DNA of 64,000 bases from Tremella fuciformis (taxonomy: Eukaryota; Basidiomycota; Tremellomycetes; Tremellales; Tremellaceae): the NCBI GenBank assembly GCA_032768795.1, contig CP136499.1, forward strand, positions 496,001 through 560,000. Direction: 5' to 3'. Below are positions 54,700 to 64,000 of the stretch, piece by piece. The translations under genes were made by a program, and so were the position numbers. The notes below the pieces were generated by a model. That model was not told the DNA's origin, did not search any database, and saw only the letters and a list, made by a program, of their open reading frames with translations. Position 1 is the stretch's first letter. The number at the start of each line of letters is the position of its first letter.

Positions 54700-55790
54700 T
54701 AGGGAGGTGCACGATGCGTTTCGGACAGGTTCAGAGATCATCTACCTCTCACCTTCTCGCCTTCGGCACCTTGTTTCTCAAACCACACTGCTCCAAGAGC
54801 TCTAATGGTCTCCCAATATGCCCAAGCAGGCCGCCCGAGAAGTCCTACTACGAGGATTGGACCATTCAATCGCTCATTAGGAGCATTATGGCGATCACCT
54901 GAACACCTTGGGTTCCTGGCGGCTATAGATGTTTCGACGCGTGAGATCGAAGCCACGCCCTAGTGGCTCGCACACAGTATCGAGGGGATCCCCTCACCGG
55001 TATGCCAGGCTCCAAAGCCTATGAAATGCTCAATTTGCCCCAATTTCGTCACCGAGTAGCCATCCAAATGACCTGGGATGAACTCCATCGGTTGGTCGCG
55101 ATATTCGGCGGTCATGAGGTCTTTCAAAGCACGATACCCAAGCCCCAGGTCCATTCACGATATCAGCTAGGGGTATGGATCTTTCGGCTGTCTCATGGAC
55201 ACACCGCGGACAACACGGCCCGAGAATTCGGCTGCTGTGGTCTGGCCGTTGAGCACCCTTACCTCTACCCCTCTCATTCTCTATCATCGATGGCTATAAA
55301 TGCCTGTCAGGCGGGGCTGTGCATGACGGCACGACCCTTAGCTTGAAGGCGCTGTGAAGCGGCCTCGACCATATCACACGGCTCTCCGAGACTGAAAGGC
55401 GTCGCATTCATGACCTCTGTGTCGGCTATCCCGATGGCGCCCATAGCACTCTAGATCAAGCTCCAGCCATTGGGCCGGGTTCTGGCTATTCCTCCAGCTG
55501 CAAGGAGCGATATGCCTTCAACACTGCGGTGGTCTGCGACGATCTATAGCGCTTCACCTTTATACATTGGGGCTTGTCTACAAGATCGTCAAACATGCGG
55601 ATCCGACGGTACAAGGGCCTGCAGAAACATCCTGCCCGATTTTTGGGGCCTGATGAATACAGCCTCGCCGACTCCGGCTCCAAGTGCACCACCGACACCA
55701 TCCCCTCGTTCAAGAGGAACGCTGGCGAGCGCAGGTTGGACTGGAGCAAGGTAAGACAGCCCTCTGATAGGTCGGCTCATCCCGCAGGAT
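54700..55790 (+). mobile_element. PIF/Harbinger-type transposase relic
   Basis: Plus-strand fragments match the DDE_Tnp_4/HARBI1-like family in order: FRHRVAIQMTWDELHRLVAI and YQLGVWIFRLSHGHTADN near 55040-55220, ETERRRIHDLCVGYPDG and STLDQAPAIGPGSGY near 55385-55490, ERYAFNTAVVCDDL near 55505-55545, FLGPDEYSLADSG (second catalytic Asp) and DTIPSFKRNAGERRLDWSK near 55640-55750. The first Asp block is damaged, the last Glu is not visible, and stops separate the pieces. The right-hand terminal repeat was not located. Confidence 0.75.
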
Positions 55791-55854
55791 AGCTTCGATC
55801 GTCTGATACGACTGGGCGACGGGGACTAGAAAACTAGCTGATTTGCATATACAA

Positions 55855-57877
55855 TTAAGTCGTGGCGGGGGATAAGACGCAAACTCTCGAAACGACGTGC
55901 AGAGGAGATGGTGGCCCCTTGATTCCATCCAGGGGAGCTGTGCTTTCGAGTTGCGACACGTACCCGCCAGGAGAGACGGGTGTAGGTGGCCCGGTCAAAG
56001 AAGAGCTGGGCGACTCAGAGCTGGCCGCCCTGTGAGAATGGGAATAATGGGAATGAGACGTCGAGTCGGCACAGCACAGGTCGATGGACTGTTGTCGCTC
56101 TTCCTGTTGCTGTTGGTGATCCTGATCCTGTCGAGGCAGGATCAGCGCGTCCATCTCGGTCGGTGTGACGGGGTACAAGATGGTACCGCAGTCCAGCTGC
56201 CTTAGCACGGCGAGCAGTAGTCCCGTACGGTTTCGCATTGCCGCAGCTTCAATCTCGAGCTCGAAGTCGAGCGCGTCCGCGTGACAGTCAGATGGTTGCA
56301 TGGCAGCCTCGGCTTCCTCCTGCTCGTGAAGAGGTAGACGGTCCGAATTGGACTGCTGAGCGCTTGCGTGATCGATCCGAGCACGCCAGGAGATGATCCT
56401 GTCTCGTACATTGTCGCACCTGCCGGAGGAGAGCGCCAGTCTCACTGCTCGACATCAGCCGGATCCCCTCGGATGACCGATCGGGCGAGGGGGGCTAACT
56501 CACAATCAACGCTGCCATTCGGGGCACGCTGAGACGTCGTCGCCGCCAATCGTGCAGACTTTCTCGATCCCTCACGCTTCGGAACCTTGTTGGTTGTGCG
56601 TCTATCCCGACGAGCATTTGCTCCTCCATCCCCGTCCCCATCTCCATCGTCATCGTCGTCGTCATCATCATCCCCATGATTGTCATCTCGAAAATGATCG
56701 ACCGAAGGGGGTGGCCGTTTTCCCTTTGATTTCGAATGACGCTGAAGATTGGCATTGTACAGGTGCTTGAGTCTTCCGACAAAGGCGATGGCATTCGGGT
56801 TGACACGTAGAGTGCCATGGGGCATGCTTGGGATGGGCATCTGCAGAGATGTCAGCATTCCAGTGTTTCTCGAGTGGCAGCAATCCTCACCCTTTGCAAG
56901 GTGTCTCCCCGTGGGCGGTCGTGAGGTATACCCTTTGCCCGTCCGAGGGCCTCTGCCCAGAAATGGAACAATCTTTCCAGCACCGGTAGATCGTACTCTG
57001 TAGGAAGAGGACTCGTGCTTGTGCTGGTGCTCGTGCTGGTGCTCTGTGGAGGAGAGAGGGCAAACAGTCGATTGGGAAGGGTACATAACAAATGACAAGC
57101 CGAATCGCGCATCCCTCTGCTGAGCGTATCGACATCCAATCCGTCCATCATGTCCGTTTCGGTGAGCAAATCCGGGCTGACCTCTACCGCCAGGGTGGTC
57201 GAGTTGACGAGGAAGAATCGCTTGAAAGATCCGTTGATCATGAGGATACCCATCCTCGTTCCGAAGAGTCGGGAAGACAGCCATACGTACCAGATTATCT
57301 GACACATGCCTTCCAGGAGTTGAGCTTCCCTACATGCTTGCGCACTATCGCTCATAGCGACTTGGCCATCGCCGTAGCTTCCCTCAAAGTTGTCGAGCTT
57401 GATCTCCCCCACGGCGCTCAGCTGGATCAAGTCTGTCCGTACGCCTCTTCTCTGCACCTTGCGCGCGCTTAGATCGGGAGTATGAGGTCCCAGTTTCATA
57501 GACCTGCGCGAGGTGGCGCTCGTAGGGACTGACGTTGATGTTGATGTCGTTGTTGATACTGCTTCGGGTGGACCTTCAGAATCGAAAATCTGGCGAAGAA
57601 GTCTGACCTCGGGTAGGGCATCCCATGCGGCGGAAGAAACGAGCGCACGCATGTTGCACTCGTCGTCCATCTGTACGACCCCACGTTCAGACAGGATGTG
57701 GCTCAGGATGGCGCGGTACTCTTTCCGGAGCTCGGTTTCGACCTCGTAAGGATAAACGACACCCCCATCTGTATCTGCGTCTGCGCCAACGGGGATGAGA
57801 TGATCTCGGAGACGAGCGAGATCGAAAGCCGCTGCGTGGATGAAGTCTGAGAATGACCGGATCCTCTGGCCAACCAT
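55855..57877 (-). CDS. Gene B: PD-(D/E)XK nuclease-like protein, three exons
   Basis: Exons 57877-56891, 56840-56504 and 56444-55855; introns are 50 and 59 bp; 637 residues from MVGQRIRSFS. Residues 149-160 read D-x8-E-I-K (RTDLIQLSAVGEIK). After that come a helix (LLEGMCQIIWYVWLSSRL) and a strand pair (RMGILMINGSFKRFFLVN). This is the classical layout of the restriction-endonuclease fold found in fungal nuclease-kinase and Crinkler-type proteins. The middle has an Asp-rich run from a GAC repeat and a basic segment. The C-terminus ends in QQQQ and Ser-rich sequence. It faces the kinase gene across a 262-bp shared intergenic region. Nuclease activity and target are inferred from motifs only. 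Confidence 0.65.
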
Positions 57878-58139
57878 TGCGAGGCGACAAGAGTCGACGG
57901 ATGGGGGTACTCGAGTAGTCGATATTGATTGTAACTTACTGGTAAGAGGGCTAATTGGGGGGGTTTCTTAATGGCCGGTCTCCCAGCCAAAAAAATTCCC
58001 GAAAAGGCAAGCCTGGTGCCCTTAACACTTCGGCCTGGTTGGGTGTACTCTACGTCTTGTCTATGGAATCGTCGCTGCTATCCTCATCCTCATCCTCATC
58101 CTCATCCTCATCCTCATCCTCATCTCCTCGTCCTCATGC
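57878..58139. promoter_or_regulatory. Shared divergent promoter region
   Basis: 262 bp separate the start codons of gene B (minus) and the nuclease-kinase gene (plus). It contains seven copies of the hexamer TCCTCA at 58081-58124, just 15 bp upstream of the plus-strand ATG. No TATA-like box is obvious. Coordinated expression of the two genes is inferred from spacing. Confidence 0.5.
58081..58124 (+). repeat. Hexanucleotide microsatellite (TCCTCA)n
   Basis: Seven tandem copies of TCCTCA directly upstream of the start codon at 58140. Confidence 0.85.
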
Positions 58140-61075
58140 ATGTCATCGTCACTACCGTCAGCACTTTCCCCAACATCTCTTTCCCGTTCATCATCACTGT
58201 CCGCTCCGGCAGTGATAATTGACTTTGGCTCGCCGTCAGGTCAATTCGTCGCCCTCGTCTTTGTTCTTCTTGTTCTCTACGTACTTGGCGCCCTTGTGAA
58301 GCCGCCGCCGCCGCCAGCACCAGCACCAGCGCCCTTGTCAAAGTCCGTCAGGGCGATCATCCGGCAACACACCCAGACCGATTTGGTGGATAACACCTTC
58401 AGACCGATAAAATCTCTCACCAAAGTCAACTCGTCTTCTATCGCCGACTGGACTGTGACGTGCTGGTCCTTTGTCCGAGATGGGAATGATGACTTGGGCA
58501 GACTGAACGCTGGGCTAGAACAGGGCGACAAGATTCGCCTCGACGACAGAGTGTTCAGTGAGGATTGGGGCTTCTTCCTTCCCTTCAGGCAACAACAGAC
58601 GCGGCGTGAAGATTTTGGAGGTTCGGGAGATGTGGACAGGGAGACGGAAATTGATAAAAGTACCGAGGTCGAACTGAATACGGTGAGTACAGTCCCCCTT
58701 CCCCTCCCGAAAACAGTACAGTTGCGCATGCGACGGGAGACGACGAGACGAGGAAGGATATGAACTGATGTCCAAGCCGGCAGAACGATTGGTCGCGAGA
58801 TACGCCGACCCTTTCTACCACGCGCAATTCCGAGCATCAACGACGGGCACTGGGAAAAGAGACTTTCTCTGCCTGTATAGGCTGGCTCATCCCGACATGG
58901 AAGCAAGTGAGGAGAAGACATTTGCTATAGAGTCAAAAGTGCTTGGCGCTTTGAAAGGTGTGCAGCTCCTCCTCCTCCTCCTCCTCCTCCTCCTCCTCCT
59001 CCTCCTCCTCCTCCTCCTCCTCCTCCTTGTCCCTCCTTGTCCCACCTTGTCCCTCGACTACCTCGCGGCTCCCTTGCTTGCACCTCTGGCGAGTGAGTGT
59101 TGATTGTGCGTAGGTGCGTTGAAAATCATTTGGAGTGCGGCGGCGGATCGTGGATTTGATATCGTCGTCAGAAACCCTCGCGACCGCGACAGAGCCAAGA
59201 CGTCTTTTGAGCGGTTTCGTTTCCGCCGAGACCAGCACATGCCCCAAGCCAAGCGGGAGGAGGTGGAGGATAGAGCCAAGCATGTCCTCACTCAGGTCGG
59301 CCACTCTCTTCTCTTCCTCTTCTTCCTCTTCTTTTTTTCTCCCTCTCTCCTCGCCGAAAGGTTCAGCCAGCTGACCGTACCAGATCATCAACGAGTTCCA
59401 TGGTGGTCCCGTGAAAAGGATCGTCGTCCAGGACCGGAGGGCATACATGGTCTTCCGTCTCGATGGAGCTGGCCGTATCTCGGTTTGCCCACCCATTACC
59501 AATAATGGGCCACTGGAACGAGACCCACCATCGGACGCTTTGCGAGATAAGCTGGTCTCCAAACTGCTCGGACTATGGGTGGCGCTCATGCTTGATCGTC
59601 AACGGGTACGGGGGGGAACACCACAAGTGGCCAACGCTGTACCGCCGCTCCCGGTGGTGGGAAACCAAGATGGGCTCAATGGTGCTCCGCAGAGGGTGAG
59701 TCGTTGGTCGGGTGGTCTCGACAGACATGAGGGAAAAAGCTGATCGACGTAGAGAGCGCCTGCACCGCCGTTCCAGCCAAATATCGGTAGTGCGACCTTG
59801 CGACCGCGGAATCATGATGGTAGGGCTGCGACGAGGAGGGTTGCAGTGGGCAATCATCTACGAACATGGCCGAGGGACGCAAAGGCCAGGGTGCAGAACG
59901 TGAAGGATGACACGTCCTACTCTATCACCGTTCAAGACGTATGTGACGACGACTCTGGCGATCACTCTGGAGACTCGTCGATTGATACTGTCGTGGTCAG
60001 TCGAGACTGAGGATCTGCCCACAGCGGGCCCACATGCTGACCAAGTGTATAGCTCGAGATGGACCCCCAAGGCGGTCCCGTCCCTGTCAGTTGGCCAATA
60101 CCAGCTCCCGTGGGTTTTCGGGCATTCTCTATAGTCTTCGGAGGGCTGATCGGTGCAGGACACGCTTCAACTGTGGATCGACACGACCCCTCTTTCTTCC
60201 GACGTCGATCACACCCCGGCAGCGGCACGTTTCGGCTTGGCCGCCTTGGCCGCACGCGGGGCGAAATCGGCTGAGCTTTCGCTGTGCTCTTTGACCGTCA
60301 AATCGACCACTGGCCCTGTTCCTGTACACATTCGCCAGACTCGCACGGCCACGGAAGACGGAGCGAGCCACCGACTGATCGTCGGTCCGTATCTTTCAAG
60401 TGGGAGGGTGTGGGACGTCTACTCTGCCCAACTTTTATGCCAGGACTCGCGATCTGTGCTCGAGTGCGCCGACGTGGTTGTCAAAGTATGGTCATCATCT
60501 CGGAACTATGTCCGACCTTGGAATCTGGACAAGGTGGATCAAGCAGAGTACAACAAGGTGCACGAAAACGAGGTCCGACTCGTTTCTACCCTGGAGCTTT
60601 CGCAAGGTCCGGGCGGCATCATCCCCCGTTACTTTGGTTCGTATGAGGGTAGGTAGGTTGACGTCTCGACCTGATGAGCTGGGTATGCAAGTGGTGTATG
60701 ATGTAAGGATGGTCATCTTGGAGAATGTGGGGCACGAAATCCCGTTGCACGAGTTACAAAGGTGCGTCGTCTCAATCTTCGTCTTGTCACACACACCTTG
60801 CGCGCGGTCGTCGGTCGTCGGTTGTCGAAAGCCTGATGGGAGGGCTGAATGACAGTCGCCGCCAAGATATCCTCGAAGCATATCGGGTCTTGCACCAGGC
60901 CAATGTCGTCCACTGTGATGTCGAAAGACGTCATTGGCGCATATCACATGGTCAGATCAAAATTATTGACTTTTCGGAATCGAAAACGTTGTCTCGTTGC
61001 AGCTCTATCGAAGCGGGACGGATGTGTGCTGAAGAGATGGACATGGTCAATGATTTGTTGGGGGGCCAGGGATGA
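58140..61075 (+). CDS. Nuclease-like - protein kinase-like fusion, nine exons
   Basis: Exons 58140-58682, 58777-58957, 59114-59295, 59384-59695, 59753-59995, 60053-60109, 60159-60648, 60692-60761 and 60856-61075 give 765 residues with every phase consistent. A hydrophobic segment lies at residues about 35-53 (FVALVFVLLVLYVLGALV), then a Pro/Ala run, so an N-terminal membrane anchor is possible. Residues 210-235 give D...E-S-K (KRDFLCLYR, FAIESKV), followed by KRIVVQDRRAYMVFRLD, as in PD-(D/E)XK domains. The C-terminus is kinase-like: GRVWDVYSA (glycine loop region), K615 in DVVVKVW, H712-C-D714 in VVHCDVERRHW and D731-F-S in IKIIDFSES. Kinase N- and C-lobe motifs are atypical, resembling the large fungus-specific kinase families. 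It is likely active or recently active, since no stop or shift occurs. Confidence 0.75.
58958..59113 (+). repeat. (CTC)n microsatellite in intron 2 of the nuclease-kinase gene
   Basis: About twenty CTC triplets at 58966-59027 fill the intron between GTGTGC and GTAG. On the other strand they create a poly-Glu open frame that is not a gene. Confidence 0.8.
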
Positions 61076-61084
61076 GGAGGTGTG

Positions 61085-61690
61085 CAGTGGCGCATGATCG
61101 GAAGACGAGCTTGTCAGAGATTGCTGGCCCACGGGACCTATTATTGCGGATGCAGCAATAGGTTCTGCGAGCGCCGATTTGGTCGAGCCACATGTCCTTG
61201 GCCCTTGTAGTCGATGCTTTGGTGTCATTGGGACTGTTCTGACAGTCTTGTGAAACGTATGCGCTGGCAAGACCATGAGGTCAATGTTGTTCTCCATGCA
61301 TAGACCAATAGGCCGACTACATGCAGCTGCTGTAGGCGTCGATTATAAGCAGACGACGCTGCTCGGCTGACGGTGTGGGCGCGGTGTGGGCGCGGCCGAC
61401 AGCAGGAAAATCTTGCAGAGCCACTCGAGACCAAGGAAATCGCTCCAGCCTTTGTTGCTCGCAGTCCAGCACCGCTCTGTCTGCTAATTGCCGAGCTCGG
61501 GTGACAGCCACGCAATCCTCCCCGCCCACTATGGTGACGAGGGGGGGCAGTGCCCTACCGTTTGTTGAGACGCACTCAATGTGCCCCGCGACGTGCAGGC
61601 TGGGCCTGGTTGTTCCCTGCATCATGGGTATCGTCCGCATGCGTACGCTGAAATCGCTTGTCACTCGTGTCGCCCCACTCACCTGGAAGT
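61085..61690 (-). pseudogene. pogo/Tc1-type (DDE_1) transposase relic
   Basis: Minus-strand fragments match the DDE_1 transposase core: GHIECVSTNGRALPPLVTI near 61590-61535, EQRRLLIIDAYSSCM near 61360-61318 (second Asp), and in another frame MENNIDLMVLPAHTFH near 61297-61250. LKRAL-like remnants follow toward 61100. Stops and a frame change separate the blocks. The relic ends within about 10 bp of the stop codon of the nuclease-kinase gene. Confidence 0.65.
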
Positions 61691-62084
61691 GAATGCGTGG
61701 CGGGGCTGATGACTTCGACCATCCGGTGCAGTGTACACCTCGCCATCAAACAACAACGCCTATTCGAAAACCCCCGAGGTTGTACCGACCCTCGCCCGTG
61801 AGGTCATGGCTATGACAGGTCTCCACAAGCCTCAGAAGCTGCGAGGTGGTCCGGCCGTTGAAGGAGCTGCAGTCCTACGACGAGACGACGAATGACACGA
61901 TGAGAGATCATCCTCCTACTCGAGTACATCCAGTGCCCTCTGATCCCTGCTCCCTCGTCACCAAGCTCGAAAGGCACCCCTCGCTTCGTGTGGCCCAGAA
62001 AGGTTGAGCGACACTTCACTTTGACATGCATTCATGCTCCATTGAAGTATTACTCGTACTCACTGTGCCCAATCACATCAGAAA
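61691..62084. other. Intergenic
   Basis: I see no supported gene. The left part may contain the decayed N-terminus of the pogo-like transposase, and the right part is the 5' region of the gene at 62085. Confidence 0.4.
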
Positions 62085-62971
62085 ATGGCCCCCAAGCACA
62101 AGCACAAAGCCCAACCGCAGATCGATGCAAGTAGAGTCGCGGCGGTCAATCGCGAGGTTTTCGTTCGTCGGCAGGGCCAGCAGAAGGAAGAAGCTTGACT
62201 GACAAGGCAGGCGCAGGCCGTAGCCAGCGAGAACAACTTCCAATTGGTCATCGCCGGATTGATTGGTGCCATGTGCCAAAAGCTCCAGCTCATTCCGGCA
62301 CAACATGGAACTCGGTCGGGCGCTCCAGCTTCGGCATCAAAGTCAGTTGTGTCGACAACCCTGGTGACGGTGAGTCGAGTGGTTCCACTCGCGTTGAACA
62401 CGGGTCAGAGCTAACCCTTCAGCAAAAGAACACCCTCTTGGACGCTCTGGACGCCAAGGGGAAGCCTCTCAACTCTCTAGTGGGCGCCCTGCTCGGAACG
62501 GCGACTGGAAAGCAGTTTAGCAGGGACAAGGGGGTGCTCAAATACATCAGAGATGTTGACATCGCCCGCCGTGATGAGAGGGCTCATCTACCCCCTCATT
62601 CTGTGCTGCAAGACCTGCTGCGAACCGAGCAGATACGCGCACGCGTGTTCGAGGTGCTCCAGTCAACCGGATCCGACCCTGTGCTCGTTGACGGCATCAG
62701 CACGTCGTCCTACGATCCTGCTCTAGCCAAGCTCATCGATCTGTTCACCCTCTCGATGGGATCAGAGGCGGACGCCATGTGGTCGAAGGCGACCACTCGT
62801 GATCCGGACGAGCTGAGCCGAGTCATGATGAGCCTCGGCTCGCCGAGCGATCCGCTCCTCAATCCCCAGGATCTGGGCCCTCGAGCACAGAAAGCGACTG
62901 TAGATCAGCGCTTGTACATTCCGGAGAGCCAGGTCGTGCTCCACGCCCGCAATCCAGAGCATCGACCTTGA
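62085..62971 (+). CDS. Hypothetical 259-residue protein, three exons
   Basis: Exons 62085-62156, 62211-62369 and 62423-62971; introns of 54 and 53 bp, both phase 0, each with a CTGAC/CTAAC branch site and CAG acceptor. The protein begins with a basic His/Lys-rich stretch (MAPKHKHKAQPQ). A helical part follows (NNFQLVIAGLIGAMCQKLQL), then KNTLLDALDAKGKPLNSLV, LKYIRDVDIARRDERAHLP and DPALAKLIDLFTLSMGSEAD. It is predicted to be mostly alpha-helical with no membrane segment. No family was recognised. The intact structure and clean splicing suggest a real gene. Confidence 0.65.
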
Positions 62972-63039
62972 CGAATCATTACCCGTCGTTCTTAGACGAA
63001 TCGTTCGATGCCATGGCTCAGCACCCAGATCCGGCCGTG

Positions 63040-64000
63040 GGCTGACAGGAAACCGCCCTCGCCGAGCATAGAACCGATAAGGACATGGTCCGCTACTCGA
63101 GGTCCAACATTCATACCGCTATGGCGGGCCCAGCCCGCCAAAACCTGTTTCTGATCCCGAAAATCACCCATTCAAGACGAAAGGTTCTCACTATAGCTCG
63201 CAGGCCATCCGGTGGATCGCCAGCCGCCCCGCCGAGCGAGATCCAGCCGCATTACCTCGCCATATTGCGTCTGTCACCCAACTTATCGTCGATCTTCGGG
63301 CTATCGAGATGGCTCTGCTGGCCCAGACCTTTGCTCCGCTGCACATACACCGCACACTCGTGCATGATATGCTGCAGGACGCTCAGAGGTCCATCGACAC
63401 CTACCTGGGGCCGATACAGCCACCTTTGCGGCGTCAGAGTGTATCACAAACCAGAGCAAACGGCCGCCCACCCCTTGACTGTCCTGAGCAGATGCTCCGA
63501 GACCTACATGGGCTGGTATGACCGAGAGAAGGCTGGCTGCTCGTCTACATGTCTCGGAGAGGAAGATACAGAGGTGGAAGGGGTCTCTGGGTTTGAAGAA
63601 CGCCGAGGACGGTTCCCTGACGGACATACAGGTGCAGGCAGTAGGTATCAGTCGATCTTACCTTCATGAACATTGTCGCCCCCATAAAGCTTCTGTAAGG
63701 CTTCTAGGCTGACTAGCAGGAGGTGGACTGGTGCTGGAAGGAAGGAGGCACGGCAGGCTATCGTTTGCTGCAGGCAGCTTTCAAGGGTCAGGCGATCAAG
63801 GCTTCAAGATCGTAGATCCGCCTCGCCGTTCGCTCTCTCGATTCGGACAAGGCCCCTCGACGTTTCGCTCAAACAAGTACACGTCGGGTGTATAGAGTAC
63901 TATTCGCCAACAGTCTCTGGCACATTGATGGCTATCACAAACTCATAGACGTCCAAAACGTCATTCATGGCGGAACGGCCTGTCGAAAAGTCGTCTTTCT
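63040..64000 (+). mobile_element. Integrase-core (DDE) transposon gene, copy 2, cut by window end
   Basis: The frame near 63300 (DLRAIEMALLAQTFAPLHIHR) aligns with the N-terminal part of copy 1 at 44275. Further pieces are ERKIQRWKGSLGLKNAEDGSL near 63560-63620 and, at the very end, RVYRVLFANSLWHIDGYHKL and CRKVVFL, which hold the first catalytic Asp. Stops separate the pieces, so this copy also looks degenerate. The rest of the core lies beyond the window. Confidence 0.65.

Noticed and set aside
56542..57305. Start of a separate gene at an ATG inside gene B
   Set aside because: The frame joins exon 1 of gene B through a 50-bp phase-0 intron, so it is exon 2 and not an independent gene.
58933..59589. 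Minus-strand 218-codon frame with a long poly-Glu stretch
   Set aside because: The Glu run is the CTC microsatellite read backwards, and the frame lies over the well-spliced exons and introns of the nuclease-kinase gene.
23..64000. tRNA, rRNA or other structured RNA genes
   Set aside because: I looked for T-loop-like GGTTCGAATCC motifs and conserved rRNA blocks by eye and saw none. A covariance-model scan would be decisive.

Overview
The window is nuclear DNA of a filamentous or dimorphic basidiomycete fungus. The evidence is short spliceosomal introns, mostly 39-120 bp with GT(A/G)NG(T/C) donors, CTNAC/CTGAT-like branch sites and YAG acceptors. Compact multi-exon genes lie among Ty1/copia, DIRS-type, PIF/Harbinger, pogo-like and integrase-core transposon relics. 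I cannot name the genus; short introns and gene content fit Agaricomycotina (for example Tremellomycetes). No rRNA, tRNA, CRISPR or prokaryote-type operon was seen. All gene models below are splice models built by eye so that donor, acceptor and reading phase agree; none has transcript support.

Layout. 1-4 kb: tail of a JmjC-like paralogue, then a Cys-rich gene built from tandem zinc-ribbon exons, then an AN1 zinc finger apparently fused to an aminoglycoside-phosphotransferase-like kinase. 4-9.6 kb: gene-poor, with an LTR relic. 9.6-12.6 kb: gene A, a large three-exon protein with a candidate PD-(D/E)XK nuclease motif. 14.2-16.5 kb: 5'-truncated copia element with a long open RT-RNase H frame and a 3' LTR. 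17.1-18.0 kb: ASCH/PUA-like gene carrying a long poly-C tract. 18-22.9 kb: no convincing gene. 22.9-27.1 kb: second, heavily decayed copia copy on the minus strand. 30-32.5 kb: hypothetical genes. 33.2-35.5 kb: trypsin-fold protease-like protein. 36.4-37.8 kb: two small genes. 41.0-43.4 kb: nine-exon JmjC-domain gene. 44.2-45.9 kb: integrase-core element relic. 46.05-46.31 kb: a 256-bp MITE. 47.8-48.9 kb: third copia relic. 49.1-50.5 kb: five-exon gene with a 13-nt micro-exon. 50.8-54.5 kb: DIRS-type element with RT, RNase H and tyrosine recombinase. 54.7-55.8 kb: PIF/Harbinger relic. 55.9-61.1 kb: divergent pair, gene B (nuclease-like) and a nuclease-like plus kinase fusion, sharing a 262-bp intergenic region. 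61.1-61.7 kb: pogo-type transposase relic. 62.1-63.0 kb: three-exon hypothetical gene. 63.0-64.0 kb: second integrase-core element, cut by the window end.

The most interesting items are the zinc-ribbon gene whose phase-1 introns all split the last Cys codon of each module, the three-member nuclease-like/kinase family, and repeated 17-30 nt poly-G/poly-C tracts that interrupt coding regions and element ends.
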